64,000 nt of DNA, taken from contig JADKCV010000005.1 of the NCBI GenBank assembly GCA_016718655.1, positions 1 to 64,000 on the forward strand. Reading direction: 5' to 3'. Shown in pieces: positions 35,701 to 44,882 of the stretch. How positions within the stretch are numbered: the first letter of the stretch is position 1; each line of letters begins with the position of its first letter. The notes below the pieces were generated by a model, which was given only the letters and a program-made list of their open reading frames with translations, made no database searches and was not told the origin of the DNA. Source of the stretch: Flavobacteriales bacterium (GTDB lineage Bacteria > Bacteroidota > Bacteroidia > Flavobacteriales_F > PHOS-HE28). Made by a program: the position numbers and the translations under genes.

Positions 35701-36959
35701 AACGGCGTTGATCTGGTGCAGTCCGGCGGTCCGCTGAATGCCCCGAACGGTGTGGAGACCAACTTCACCTGCCTGCCTGACGGCTGCTTCACCTTCCGAG
35801 TACTGGATGGAGCGGGTGACGGTATGACCAGCGGCGGATACATCCTGCGCACATTGAATACTGCCGAGCGCATCATCGACAACAGGAACAACTTCAGCAC
35901 CGGTAGCACAAGCGCGATCAGCGGTGGCCAAGGATTCTGCCTGCCGATGAGCAGCGACAAGGTGATCTTCACCAGCTGCGACAAGTTGGACTGGGTGAGC
36001 AACCAGTACGTGGTGGCCACCCCGAACGCTGCGGTGAGCGCCCAGTGGTTGGTGGGTGACCAGACCAATGACGGTTACGAGTTCTGGATCTTCGATCCGA
36101 ACGGCAGCTACAGCTTCCGTCGTTTCCGCAACCACGCCACCAGCGACGGCTTCGGCCCGGCCAGCGCCACCCGCGCCTGCCACATGAAGTTGAACAACTG
36201 GGCGGCTGTGAGCCATGTGCCTGCCAACGTGCTGATGAACGTGCGTGTGCGTGCCCGTGTGAACGGTGTCAACGGTCAATTCGGTCCTGCTTGCCGCCTG
36301 GCGATCAACCCGACCTTGGCCGCTTGCCCACTGACCCAGTTGATGAACATCCCTGGCGACCCGAACTTCAGCTGCGGCGCGACCCGTGCTTGGGGTACCG
36401 GCAACCTGGTGCATGCGCGTCCTGTGAGCGGTGCGAACCGTTACCAGTTCCGTTTCCGAATCCCTGCCGAAGGATTCTCCGTGACACGCACCTCAACGAC
36501 CTACTTCACTCAATTGAACTGGGCCGTGTTGCCCCTGCAGGATGGCAAGACCTACGATGTGGATGTGCGCGTGAGCAAGGATGGCGGTGCCACCTGGTGC
36601 AGTGCTAGCGACCCATGGGGCCCTGTCTGCCAGCTGACGATCGACAACACGCCTGCCGGCAATGGCAACCAGAATTTCGCTGGTATCAGCGGGGCTGCTG
36701 AGCTGCGTATGTTCCCGAACCCGAACCGTGGTGATGTGCTGAACTTCAGCATCAACGCCATCGAAGAAGGTGTGAACACGGTGAGCGTGGACATCTACGA
36801 TCGACCGGCAAGCGCATGAGCGCCCGCACGATCGCTGTGGCCGACGGTAATGTGAACACGGTCATCGACCTGAACGGCGAACTCGCCGCAGGCATGTACC
36901 TCGTGAACATCACCGCAGGTGACAACACCTACACCGAGCGTCTGGTGATCCAGCCGTAA
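32725..36959 (+). CDS. Very large T9SS surface protein with Calx-beta and lamin-tail domains, C-terminus frameshifted
   Basis: About 1,411 residues if corrected. Signal peptide (about 1-29, ending SAGAQ), an N-terminal lectin-like region, two Calx-beta domains (about 220-325 and 330-440; the cores TDYAFTPASLQF and DTDLEPNETV), two lamin-tail domains (about 445-610 and 735-890; INEVDGDQTGADTQEFIEL, INEVDYDQSSTDAAEFIEL), Cys/Gly-rich DG-rich repeats and a C-terminal type A sorting domain starting LRMFPNPNRGD. The main frame ends early at 36819; shifting back one base near 36797-36810 restores the last 47 residues, ending VNITAGDNTYTERLVIQP at 36959. A one-base deletion in the assembly is the likely cause. 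It is probably a surface adhesin or binding protein. Confidence 0.8.
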
Positions 36960-36978
36960 GGACCAGCATCATTCAAGG

Positions 36979-37010
36979 GAACGCCCCGGACCTCACGGTC
37001 CGGGGCGTTC
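36979..37010 (+). terminator. Perfect hairpin terminator after the large T9SS gene
   Basis: 14-bp stem (GAACGCCCCGGACC with its complement, 36979-36992 and 36997-37010) and a TCAC loop. It supports the gene end at 36959. Confidence 0.75.
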
Positions 37011-37219
37011 TGCGTTCGGGCGGGGCGGGTGAGCGATCGCAGTGACTTTCGATCGGAATACAACGCATATTCCTGATCACGCACCAAGGCGATAGGTCCA
37101 GCCTACGTAAAGATCAAAATTGACATGCCATGGTATTGGCGGCTGTCTTTCGCCAAGCACGACCCAAGCCATTGCCTTCGCAGAGGCTATCGAATCGGCT
37201 GGCGGTTTTGATGATCTTG

Positions 37220-38008
37220 CTAGAGATCCCCGGCTTCCGCGATGAGCTCGGCGACGTCCTTCACCACCACCTCACCTTCCTTGTTGAAGTGCTTCACGCC
37301 ATCGGTGAGCATGGTGTTGCAGAATGGACAGCCAGCGGCTATGATATCCGGAGCTGCTCCCAACGCCTCCTCGCTCCGTTCGTGGTTCACCTCGCGATCA
37401 CCGGGCTCGGGCTCCTTGAACATTTGCGCGCCACCAGCTCCACAACAAAGACCATTCTGTTTACTGCGCTTCAATTCCACCAAGGCGGCATCGAGTTTCA
37501 GTAATACCTCGCGTGGTGCCTCGTATTCATTGTTGCCACGGCCCAGGTAGCACGGGTCGTGAAAGGTGATCCGTTTGCCCTTGAAGCTGCCGCCTTCCAC
37601 CTTGATGCGTCCTTCCTTGATCAGTGCATTGATGAACTGCGTGTGGTGCAACACTTCATAGGCACCGCCCAAGGCAGGGTATTCGTTCTTGAGCGTGTTG
37701 AAGCAGTGAGGACAGGCCGTAACGATACGCTTCACACCATAACCGTTCAGTACGGACACGTTCTGAAGGGCCTGCATCTGGAACAGGAACTCATTACCCG
37801 CACGTCGAGCCGGGTCACCGGTACAGGACTCCTCCTGCCCCAGCACGGCGAACTTCACCTTTGCCGCGCCAAGGATGCGCACGAAGGCCTTCGTGATCTT
37901 CCGCGCGCGATCATCGAAACTTCCCGCGCAGCCCACCCAGAATAGCACTTCGGGTACTTCGCCTGAAGCGGCGAACTCGGCCATGGTGGGGACTTTGATG
38001 GGTTCCAT
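37220..38008 (-). CDS. (Fe-S)-binding oxidoreductase subunit with CCG domains (HdrB/GlcF-like)
   Basis: 262 residues. Two cysteine-rich CCG domains: FWVGCAGSFD with later ACPHCFNTL, and HDPCYLGRGN with GLCCGAGG. Such domains bind unusual Fe-S clusters in heterodisulfide reductases and glycolate oxidase subunit GlcF. It lies directly downstream of a membrane 4Fe-4S protein on the same strand (59 bases apart), so the two likely form one redox complex. The substrate is unknown; this pair is a standard Bacteroidota arrangement. Confidence 0.8.
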   Translation of the reverse strand: MEPIKVPTMAEFAASGEVPEVLFWVGCAGSFDDRARKITKAFVRILGAAKVKFAVLGQEESCTGDPARRAGNEFLFQMQALQNVSVLNGYGVKRIVTACPHCFNTLKNEYPALGGAYEVLHHTQFINALIKEGRIKVEGGSFKGKRITFHDPCYLGRGNNEYEAPREVLLKLDAALVELKRSKQNGLCCGAGGAQMFKEPEPGDREVNHERSEEALGAAPDIIAAGCPFCNTMLTDGVKHFNKEGEVVVKDVAELIAEAGDL

Positions 38009-38067
38009 AAGGGATCAGTTCGTGCCTGCCGGACACTTCGGTGAAACAATGCTCCGGTTCAAATTCC

Positions 38068-39399
38068 TCATGCGTCCTGAGCCCATTCCATGCGCCGGTC
38101 GGGACCAAATGCCCATGGCGCACCATTGTTCTCCACATTGTTGAACATGCCTGTTAACGCAGGACGCGTACTGCTCTCCTCCATCACCTTGTAGCGGCGC
38201 ATTTCCATGATGATGTGCACCGGGTCGATGTTGACCGGGCACGCCTGGGTGCACGCATTGCAGGTGGTACACGCCCAAAGTTCCTCCTCCGAGATGCGAC
38301 TGTGCAGGTCCTTGCCATCGTCCTTGAAGACCCCTCCGTTCACATCGATGTTCCGTCCGATCTCTTCCACACGGTCCCGGGTGTCCATCATGATCTTACG
38401 TGGACTGAGCAGCTTCCCCGTGAGATTCGCGGGGCATTCACTGGTGCAGCGGCCGCATTCGGTACAGCTGTATGCGTCCATCATGCTCTTCCAACTCAGG
38501 TCGAACACATCCTTGGCCCCGAAGCGTTCAGGGACCTCCACACCAGCGACCGTTCGTGGGGGTGCGGGCTCGGGAGGGGACACCGAAGGGTCCAACATCG
38601 AACGTACCTCTCCGGTTATGCGAGGCATGTTCACGATCTGCGTCCTAGGGGCCAACTTACTGTACCATGTGTTCGGAAAGGCCAACAGGATATGCAGGTG
38701 CTTGCTGTACGGCAGGTAGTTGAGGAACGCGAGGATACCCACGATATGGAACCACCACATCGAGCGCTCCATGGCGATCACCATGCCATCGGTCATGTCG
38801 GCGAAGAATGGCCGGAGCATCGAACTCACCGGGTAACTCCCTGCGACCACATAATGATCCACCCCACGATGTGCAAGTACTTGGTCGGCGGCATTCATCT
38901 TCAGGAATGCTCCCATGAGCAGGATCTCCACGACAAGGATGATCAGGGCGTCCTTCGAAGGCCAACCGGTCATTTCCGGCTTATGGAATCGGGGAAGCCG
39001 AAGGATGGCCCGACGCGCGATGAAGACCACACACGCCAGTAGGACCCCGACCGCGAGCAGCTCGAATGCACCGATGAGAAGGTCGTAGCCCACACCAAGG
39101 AAGGCACCTACCCGGTGTGTGCCAAGAACTCCATCGATCACGATCTCCAGGACCTCCAGGTTGATGATGATGAAACCGACATAGATGAGAATATGCATGA
39201 AGCCTGCGACCGGCCTCGCCACCATCTTGCTCTGGCCCAAGGCGACACGCGCCATCACGCTCCAACGCTCACCTTGTCTGTCACTGATCGACTGGTCCCG
39301 ACCCAAGCGGATATTACGGATCAGTCTTCGGATGTTCCGGATGAAAAAGCCGATGGCCAAACCCAACACGCCTAGGAAGATCACATTGCTGATACTCAT
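38068..39399 (-). CDS. Membrane-bound 4Fe-4S electron-transfer protein
   Basis: 443 residues. The N-terminal half has about five membrane helices with an HdrE/NarI-like pattern (several His). The C-terminal half holds two ferredoxin motifs, CTECGRCTSECP and CTTCNACTQACP (about residues 325-395), each binding a [4Fe-4S] cluster. It likely passes electrons between the membrane pool and the CCG protein downstream. The start ATG overlaps the stop of the MlaD gene (ATGA), so translation is coupled. Confidence 0.85.
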   Translation of the reverse strand: MSISNVIFLGVLGLAIGFFIRNIRRLIRNIRLGRDQSISDRQGERWSVMARVALGQSKMVARPVAGFMHILIYVGFIIINLEVLEIVIDGVLGTHRVGAFLGVGYDLLIGAFELLAVGVLLACVVFIARRAILRLPRFHKPEMTGWPSKDALIILVVEILLMGAFLKMNAADQVLAHRGVDHYVVAGSYPVSSMLRPFFADMTDGMVIAMERSMWWFHIVGILAFLNYLPYSKHLHILLAFPNTWYSKLAPRTQIVNMPRITGEVRSMLDPSVSPPEPAPPRTVAGVEVPERFGAKDVFDLSWKSMMDAYSCTECGRCTSECPANLTGKLLSPRKIMMDTRDRVEEIGRNIDVNGGVFKDDGKDLHSRISEEELWACTTCNACTQACPVNIDPVHIIMEMRRYKVMEESSTRPALTGMFNNVENNGAPWAFGPDRRMEWAQDA

Positions 39400-40424
39400 G
39401 GTCTTTCGGCTTCTCGAAGGGCCTTGGCAATACGTTCCACATCGCTGTCCGACAATTTGGGCAGCCTATCCTTCTTTCCGAACAACGATAAATGGACGTA
39501 TCTGTTCGGATTCAAGCGAAGGTCCTCAAGCATCAGATCCAACTCACGACTGGCGTTCTCGAGGTTGGTGTAGAGAGTATCGTTCTTCAACAAGGCTCCC
39601 AGGGAACCTTGGCCCTCTTGCAATCCGTCCATCACAGCGCGAAGCTGGGCTGAACTCGCCGACAGATCGGTAACCGCCTGCTTCAGTTCCTGTCCAGCCA
39701 GCGTACCCGAAACGGTATCCATATTGGAAAGGATACTGGTGATCCGCGTGTTGTATGCCACCAGGTTCTGGCTTACGCTCGTGAGGTTCTCAAGAATGAG
39801 ATGGATGGCCTGTGCTTCTGTGGCAACGATACCATCCAAGCGCTGGGCCGTACTGTTGAACGTCTCCAACGTGGCCCTGATGTTCGAGAAACTGGCATCG
39901 ATGTCACCCAAGGCCGAGTCGTTCAGCAATTTGTTCAAGGAGGTGAGAACGGAGTCCACATTTGCGATCATGCCTTCGGCCTTTCGCTTCAATGGATCGA
40001 TCTGTTCGCTGACGGCGTCCGTAAGGCTCATCTGCGAGTCCCCGGTCAGCGTGTCACCTGCTTGTGCAAGATCCCCACTTTTCCCAAGCACCAATTGCAG
40101 GGCGCGGGAAAAGAGATCCGCACTGTAGATGCGCACTTCGGTATCCCTGGGCAGCTGCATGCCATCCTCGTTCAGTTGAAAGCTGACGGCTATACCTCCT
40201 CGCCCTTCGTTGACCAATGCAGTGCGTATGACCTGACCGACCTTATAGCCATTGAAGTATACCGGGCTGGCACCGGTGACTCCCGAGATGTCCCTGTACA
40301 CCACGTGGTAGATGTTCCGTTTCTGGAACAGATCGAGGCCTTTGAGGTAGTTGATGCCAAAGATGAGAAGCCCGACCGCCCCAAGGACAAGCATGGCAAT
40401 GGAATACTCGCGGCGGATCTTCAT
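39396..40424 (-). CDS. MlaD-family (MCE) lipid-transport protein
   Basis: 342 residues: one N-terminal membrane helix (about 10-28), then an MCE domain (about 38-120; GVTGASPVYFNGYKVGQV) and a long helical tail (about 145-300). MCE proteins form hexameric periplasmic rings that carry phospholipids between membranes, normally with an ABC system; none is seen adjacent. In this operon it lies between the amidase and the Fe-S proteins, an arrangement I know from other Flavobacteriales. Confidence 0.88.
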   Translation of the reverse strand: MKIRREYSIAMLVLGAVGLLIFGINYLKGLDLFQKRNIYHVVYRDISGVTGASPVYFNGYKVGQVIRTALVNEGRGGIAVSFQLNEDGMQLPRDTEVRIYSADLFSRALQLVLGKSGDLAQAGDTLTGDSQMSLTDAVSEQIDPLKRKAEGMIANVDSVLTSLNKLLNDSALGDIDASFSNIRATLETFNSTAQRLDGIVATEAQAIHLILENLTSVSQNLVAYNTRITSILSNMDTVSGTLAGQELKQAVTDLSASSAQLRAVMDGLQEGQGSLGALLKNDTLYTNLENASRELDLMLEDLRLNPNRYVHLSLFGKKDRLPKLSDSDVERIAKALREAERP

Positions 40425-40437
40425 GAACGAAAGGACC

Positions 40438-41592
40438 TCAGTGGCCTTGGGCTAATTTAACGGCTTCCTGCAGATCGATGCGTTCACCACCCTTGAAAGC
40501 CACGATGAACGCCCCCTCATACCCCTTGCTTTTGCACTGCTGCTGGAGCTTGCGGGCACCCTCAAGCGTCCCCTCGTCACCTACCGTGTATTTGTAAAGA
40601 CCGGCGCCCTTGTGCTCTTGGACCCCTTCCAGGCCTTTGAAATTGGACGGTTTGGGTTCGATGCGCTTGCTGCTCGTTGCTACTTGTACCTTGAAGCGCA
40701 CGCCGGCCGTGATCACTACGGTGGAGGGCTTTTCAGCCGGCTTGACGGGTTGTTCAACGATCGCTGGAGGTGTGGACTGATCATCCACTTTTTCCACGAT
40801 GGCCTTGTATTCCTTGAAAGCGCGATAGATGGCACTGGCCATGTGGTCCTGGCCTTCAGCCGTCTGCAGGTAATCCTCTTCGGTCGGGTTGGTGAGGAAA
40901 CCCAGTTCGATCAGCACACTTGGCATCGTGGTATAGCTGATGACCAGGAATCCAGCTTGTTTCACTCCTCTGTCCGGCCGCCCGACACGGACCTTGAACT
41001 GCTTCTGGATCAAGGAGGCCAACAAGAGGCTGTGGTCCAAATGGGTGTTCTGTCGCAAACTCAGCGCGATCTGGCTTTCGGGGTCTTTGGGGTCATACCC
41101 GTCGTACTTCAATTCGTGCCCCTCCTCCAACAGGATCGCTTCGTTCTCCTTCTGAGCGACCCGCATGTTGGCATCGGTCTTGTGCAATCCCATCACATAG
41201 GTCTCGCAACCATGCGGGTCCTTGTTGTCGTTGGCATTGCAATGGATACTGATGAAGACGTCCGCCTTGGCCTTGTTCGCAATGTTCGTCCGTTCCATCA
41301 ATTCGATGAAGCGGTCGTCCTCACGCGTGTATACCACCTTAACATCCGGATAGGCCTCGTTCACATATCCACCCACCAGCTTGGCGACGTTCAGGGAGAT
41401 GTGCTTCTCGGTGGTCTTGAAGCGTCCCGTGCCCAGGTTGCCGGGGTCCTTTCCACCATGGCCAGCATCGAGTACGATGGTGCGGATCCGGTTGGGATCC
41501 CGGCCATTACCTTGTCCAAGTGCAGGCCCCAAGGCAACCAGGCCACCGGCCAGGAGCAACACATACCTGAAGGAGCTGGATGATCGTTCCAT
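40438..41592 (-). CDS. N-acetylmuramoyl-L-alanine amidase with SPOR domain
   Basis: 384 residues: signal peptide (about 1-30), an Amidase_3 domain (about 38-270) with zinc ligands in VLDAGHGGKDPG (His), ISIHCNA (His) and the catalytic Glu in VLIELGFLTNP, and a C-terminal SPOR-like domain (about 310-380; RFKVQVATSSKRIEP). It cleaves the amide bond between MurNAc and the stem peptide, usually in daughter-cell separation. The frame continues upstream into LptD's start region; the ATG at 41592 begins the signal peptide. It is divergent from lptD. Confidence 0.92.
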   Translation of the reverse strand: MERSSSSFRYVLLLAGGLVALGPALGQGNGRDPNRIRTIVLDAGHGGKDPGNLGTGRFKTTEKHISLNVAKLVGGYVNEAYPDVKVVYTREDDRFIELMERTNIANKAKADVFISIHCNANDNKDPHGCETYVMGLHKTDANMRVAQKENEAILLEEGHELKYDGYDPKDPESQIALSLRQNTHLDHSLLLASLIQKQFKVRVGRPDRGVKQAGFLVISYTTMPSVLIELGFLTNPTEEDYLQTAEGQDHMASAIYRAFKEYKAIVEKVDDQSTPPAIVEQPVKPAEKPSTVVITAGVRFKVQVATSSKRIEPKPSNFKGLEGVQEHKGAGLYKYTVGDEGTLEGARKLQQQCKSKGYEGAFIVAFKGGERIDLQEAVKLAQGH

Positions 41593-41613
41593 GGATCCCG
41601 GCGGGCGAGTTGG

Positions 41614-41621
41614 TAAATTCG
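41614..41621 (+). promoter_or_regulatory. -7 promoter element of lptD
   Basis: TAAATTCG, fitting TAnnTTyG, 15 bases before the ATG at 41636. Confidence 0.4.
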
Positions 41622-41635
41622 GCCCGCTTTTCACT

Positions 41636-44215
41636 ATGAAAGGCAGGACCATGACCTCATCGCCACGTATCCGGCCTTCCTGGGGCGAAACTACCGGCCC
41701 CCGGATGGATGGAGGTTGGAAGTGGGTGGCAGTTTTCATCACGGGTGTGTTGATGTGTACCGCACCGGTCGTTGTTGGCCAACGTCTGGAGGACGTGGTT
41801 TCGTACTCCGCTTTGGACAGTATGCGGTACGACCTTCCGAACCGGACCGTATACCTTTTCGGTGCCTCCAAAGTGAAATATGGGGACGTGGAACTGAGTG
41901 CCGACCGGATCGTGCTGGACATGAAGAACGAAGAGGCACGGGCCCATGGTGTGGTGGACAGTACCGGTAAGGCAGTGGGCAAGCCCACGTTCGTGCAAGG
42001 CGGGAATACCATCGAGGCTGACAGTATCCGTTACAATTTCAAGACCAAAGAGGGATTGATCCGCGAGGTGCGAACGCAGGAGCAGGAAGCCTGGGTGCAT
42101 GCATCCATCAGCAAGCGGCATTCCAATGAGGAAGTGCATAGCCGCTTGGGTATGCTCACCACATGCGATCGGCCCAAGCCGCACTACCACTTCCGAGTGG
42201 CCCGAATGATGGTCATTCCCGATGACAAGATCGTCACTGGTCCTGCTTATATGAGGATCGGCAAGGTGCCCACGCCTTTGGCCGTCCCTTTTGGCTTGTT
42301 CCCCAACAAGAAAGGTGGAAGCAGCGGTGTGCTCATCCCTACGTGGGGGAACAACGAACAACTCGGGTACTTCCTTCTGAACGGTGGATATTACCTGCCG
42401 ATCACTGATCATGTGGACCTGCAACTGACGGGTGATATCTATAGCCGGGGCAGTTGGGCCGCACGAGCGGTAACCCGCTATCGCACGCGATATCGCTACA
42501 ATGGCTCCGTCGACCTCAGTCGGAGCACCCTGCTGAACGGTGACCCGGAATACCCCGACTTCAGCAAGCAGAACAACTTCTTCTTCCGATGGCAACATGC
42601 GGTTGATAGCCGGGCAAGCCTCACCGACCGGTTCAATGCCAGTGTGAACCTCGGTACCAGCCAGAACTTCACGAACAATTTCAACAGCTCCGCTTTCGAT
42701 TACCTCAGCAACACCTTCCAAAGCAATATCAGTTGGACACACAGCTGGCCTGGGAAGCCCTTCAACCTCACCGCCAACCTTCGCCACAGCCAGAACACGC
42801 TCAATCGCACGTTCGACCTGACCCTACCGTCGGTCACCTTCAACCTCACCCGGGTGATGCCGATCCAATTATTACGCACCGCATCCGCACCCTCCCGATG
42901 GTATGATCAACTGGCGGTGAGCTACTCGGCTAACTTCGACAACCGGCTGAGCACCACTGAGGAACGACTCTACTTGGAGAACCTGCCCAACCTGGCCAGG
43001 GAACTGAGGAACGGGATCCGGCATACCGCCACCGTGTCCACCACCATCAAGAACAAGTACTTCGCACTCAATCCCGAGTTCCGTATCACCGACCGTATGT
43101 ACTTCGAGCAGCTGCGGAAGACCGTGTTCGCTCAATCGGGTACCACCTTCACGGTCACAGACACCGTGCCCCGTTTCGCGGCACCGTTCGACTACAGCAT
43201 GGGTGCCACGCTCACGAGCAAGCTGTATGGCATGTATACCTTCCGTGGCGACCGGATCAAGGCCATCCGCCACGTGATCACACCCACCATCGGCTTCAAT
43301 TACCTCCCTGATATGGGCACCGAGGTCGAAGGACCTTTCGGTACCGATGGAACGATCACGTCCTACTCCCCCTTCGATATCGGCATCTATGGTAAGCCGA
43401 ACAGTACTTCCAGCGGCAATGTCAACCTGGGCCTCATCCAGAACCTGGAGGCCAAAGTGCGTGACCGCAAGGCATTGAACGATACCTCTGGTGTCGTCAA
43501 GGACCTATACAAGAAGGTGAAGTTGCTCGACTTCGTTGGGATCAATTCCGGCTACGACCTATTGAAGGATTCATTGCGCTGGAGCCCGGTGAACATCTCA
43601 ACTCGCACCTCCTTGTTCAACATATTCAACATCAACCTGGTCAGCCTGTGGGACCCTTACGCCGTCAACGACGAAGGCCAACGGTATGACCGTTCTCAGC
43701 GTTCCGTGAACGGGAAGCTCGCTCGGATGGTCTACACCAATGTCGCGCTCGGGTTCGACCTCAAAAGCAAGCGCTACGGCACATCGACCACTGGCAGTAG
43801 CACATCCGGAGCCGTGGTGGAGGACAGTGACCCGAGCAAAGGCCGGGATGTGAACTTCAGCATGCCTTGGCGACTCGGGGTCAATTACAGCTATGACATC
43901 AATCGGAGCTACAGCGATAGCGAGACCTTCGAGGACACGGAACGCCAGAGTATCCTGTTCAATGGGGATGTGACGGTGCTGAAGTACTGGAAACTCGGAG
44001 CGAGCAGTGGATACGACATCGTGGCGGGAGAATGGACGCCGACCTCGCTCAACCTGTATTGGGACCTGCATTGCTGGGAATTCAACCTCAACGTCATCCC
44101 ACTCGGCTTGCGCAAGAGCTTCATGGTCCGCATCAACGTGAAGGCCAGCATCCTGCGGGACCTGAAATATGAGTTGCGCCGACCATACGGTGAACAGCAG
44201 AACCTGCTGTACTGA
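41636..44215 (+). CDS. lptD: LPS-assembly outer-membrane protein LptD
   Basis: About 859 residues. Signal-like helix (about 24-45), an OstA/LptA-like N-terminal jelly-roll (about 60-170; SADRIVLDMKNEEARAHG, GNTIEADSIRYNFKTKEG), then a large beta-barrel with the conserved start LGYFLLNGGYYLPITDHVDL. LptD inserts lipopolysaccharide into the outer leaflet together with LptE. It ends GEQQNLLY. Candidates for the start are 41636, 41651 and 41705; the first fits the promoter element. The amidase, MlaD and OstA/LptA-like protein (49460) are envelope-biogenesis neighbours. Confidence 0.9.
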   Translation: MKGRTMTSSPRIRPSWGETTGPRMDGGWKWVAVFITGVLMCTAPVVVGQRLEDVVSYSALDSMRYDLPNRTVYLFGASKVKYGDVELSADRIVLDMKNEEARAHGVVDSTGKAVGKPTFVQGGNTIEADSIRYNFKTKEGLIREVRTQEQEAWVHASISKRHSNEEVHSRLGMLTTCDRPKPHYHFRVARMMVIPDDKIVTGPAYMRIGKVPTPLAVPFGLFPNKKGGSSGVLIPTWGNNEQLGYFLLNGGYYLPITDHVDLQLTGDIYSRGSWAARAVTRYRTRYRYNGSVDLSRSTLLNGDPEYPDFSKQNNFFFRWQHAVDSRASLTDRFNASVNLGTSQNFTNNFNSSAFDYLSNTFQSNISWTHSWPGKPFNLTANLRHSQNTLNRTFDLTLPSVTFNLTRVMPIQLLRTASAPSRWYDQLAVSYSANFDNRLSTTEERLYLENLPNLARELRNGIRHTATVSTTIKNKYFALNPEFRITDRMYFEQLRKTVFAQSGTTFTVTDTVPRFAAPFDYSMGATLTSKLYGMYTFRGDRIKAIRHVITPTIGFNYLPDMGTEVEGPFGTDGTITSYSPFDIGIYGKPNSTSSGNVNLGLIQNLEAKVRDRKALNDTSGVVKDLYKKVKLLDFVGINSGYDLLKDSLRWSPVNISTRTSLFNIFNINLVSLWDPYAVNDEGQRYDRSQRSVNGKLARMVYTNVALGFDLKSKRYGTSTTGSSTSGAVVEDSDPSKGRDVNFSMPWRLGVNYSYDINRSYSDSETFEDTERQSILFNGDVTVLKYWKLGASSGYDIVAGEWTPTSLNLYWDLHCWEFNLNVIPLGLRKSFMVRINVKASILRDLKYELRRPYGEQQNLLY

Positions 44216-44221
44216 ACACGG

Positions 44222-44785
44222 TCAAGTGCGCACCCAATTCGCGATGATCGCATGACCGTTCGGGGTAAGTACGCTTTCCGGATGGAACTGCACCCCACGA
44301 ACCGGGCGCTCAACGTGCCTCACTGCCATGACCACTCCTTCTTCGCTTCGCGCAGTAACCTTCAGCTCCGAAGGAAGGCGTAAGGGATCCGCTGCCCAAC
44401 TGTGGTACAATCCCACTTCGAACCTTGTCGGGAGCCCTTGGAAAATGGGTTCTGTGGGGTCCTCCACGAAGCACTCCACTGCCACACCGTGCCGAACGAC
44501 AGGTTGATTGTAAAGCGATCCGCCGTACACCTCCACGATGGCCTGCATACCCAAGCATACACCCAGGATCACATGGGCTGGGGGTGCATGTTCCAAGATC
44601 GCCATCATGATACCTACCTCGGAAGGTAGGCCCGGCCCCGGAGACAGTACGATGCGTTCGAACCGTAGTGCCTCCTCCACCGTGATCGCATCGTTCCGGA
44701 CCACCTCCACACGCGCATGCTGCACCAGCAGGTGTTGCAGGTTCCACGTGAAGCTATCATGGTTATCGAGCAGGAGGATGTCCAT
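44222..44785 (-). CDS. Anthranilate/aminodeoxychorismate synthase glutamine amidotransferase subunit
   Basis: 187 residues of the class I glutamine amidotransferase fold: DNHDSFTWNL at the start, SPGPGLPSEVG, the catalytic Cys in GVCLGMQAI (about residue 77) and the His-Glu pair in GVQFHPESVLT. It gives ammonia to a chorismate-using partner (TrpE or PabB), neither of which is adjacent. TrpG and PabA cannot be separated from sequence alone. The frame opens at 44800, but the ATG at 44785 begins the conserved strand. Confidence 0.9.
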   Translation of the reverse strand: MDILLLDNHDSFTWNLQHLLVQHARVEVVRNDAITVEEALRFERIVLSPGPGLPSEVGIMMAILEHAPPAHVILGVCLGMQAIVEVYGGSLYNQPVVRHGVAVECFVEDPTEPIFQGLPTRFEVGLYHSWAADPLRLPSELKVTARSEEGVVMAVRHVERPVRGVQFHPESVLTPNGHAIIANWVRT

Positions 44786-44882
44786 TGTCCACGATGTCAA
44801 ATGATCCGAGGATCCCGTGTCGCGTTGCCGTCGTTCGTTCAGTTCGACAGTGCTTGATCACCGGAGTTCCCGTTGAAGGTCT

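Noticed and set aside
41381..41635. Upstream extension of the lptD frame
   Set aside because: It is antisense to the amidase signal-peptide region and is not LptD-like; the promoter element is at 41614.
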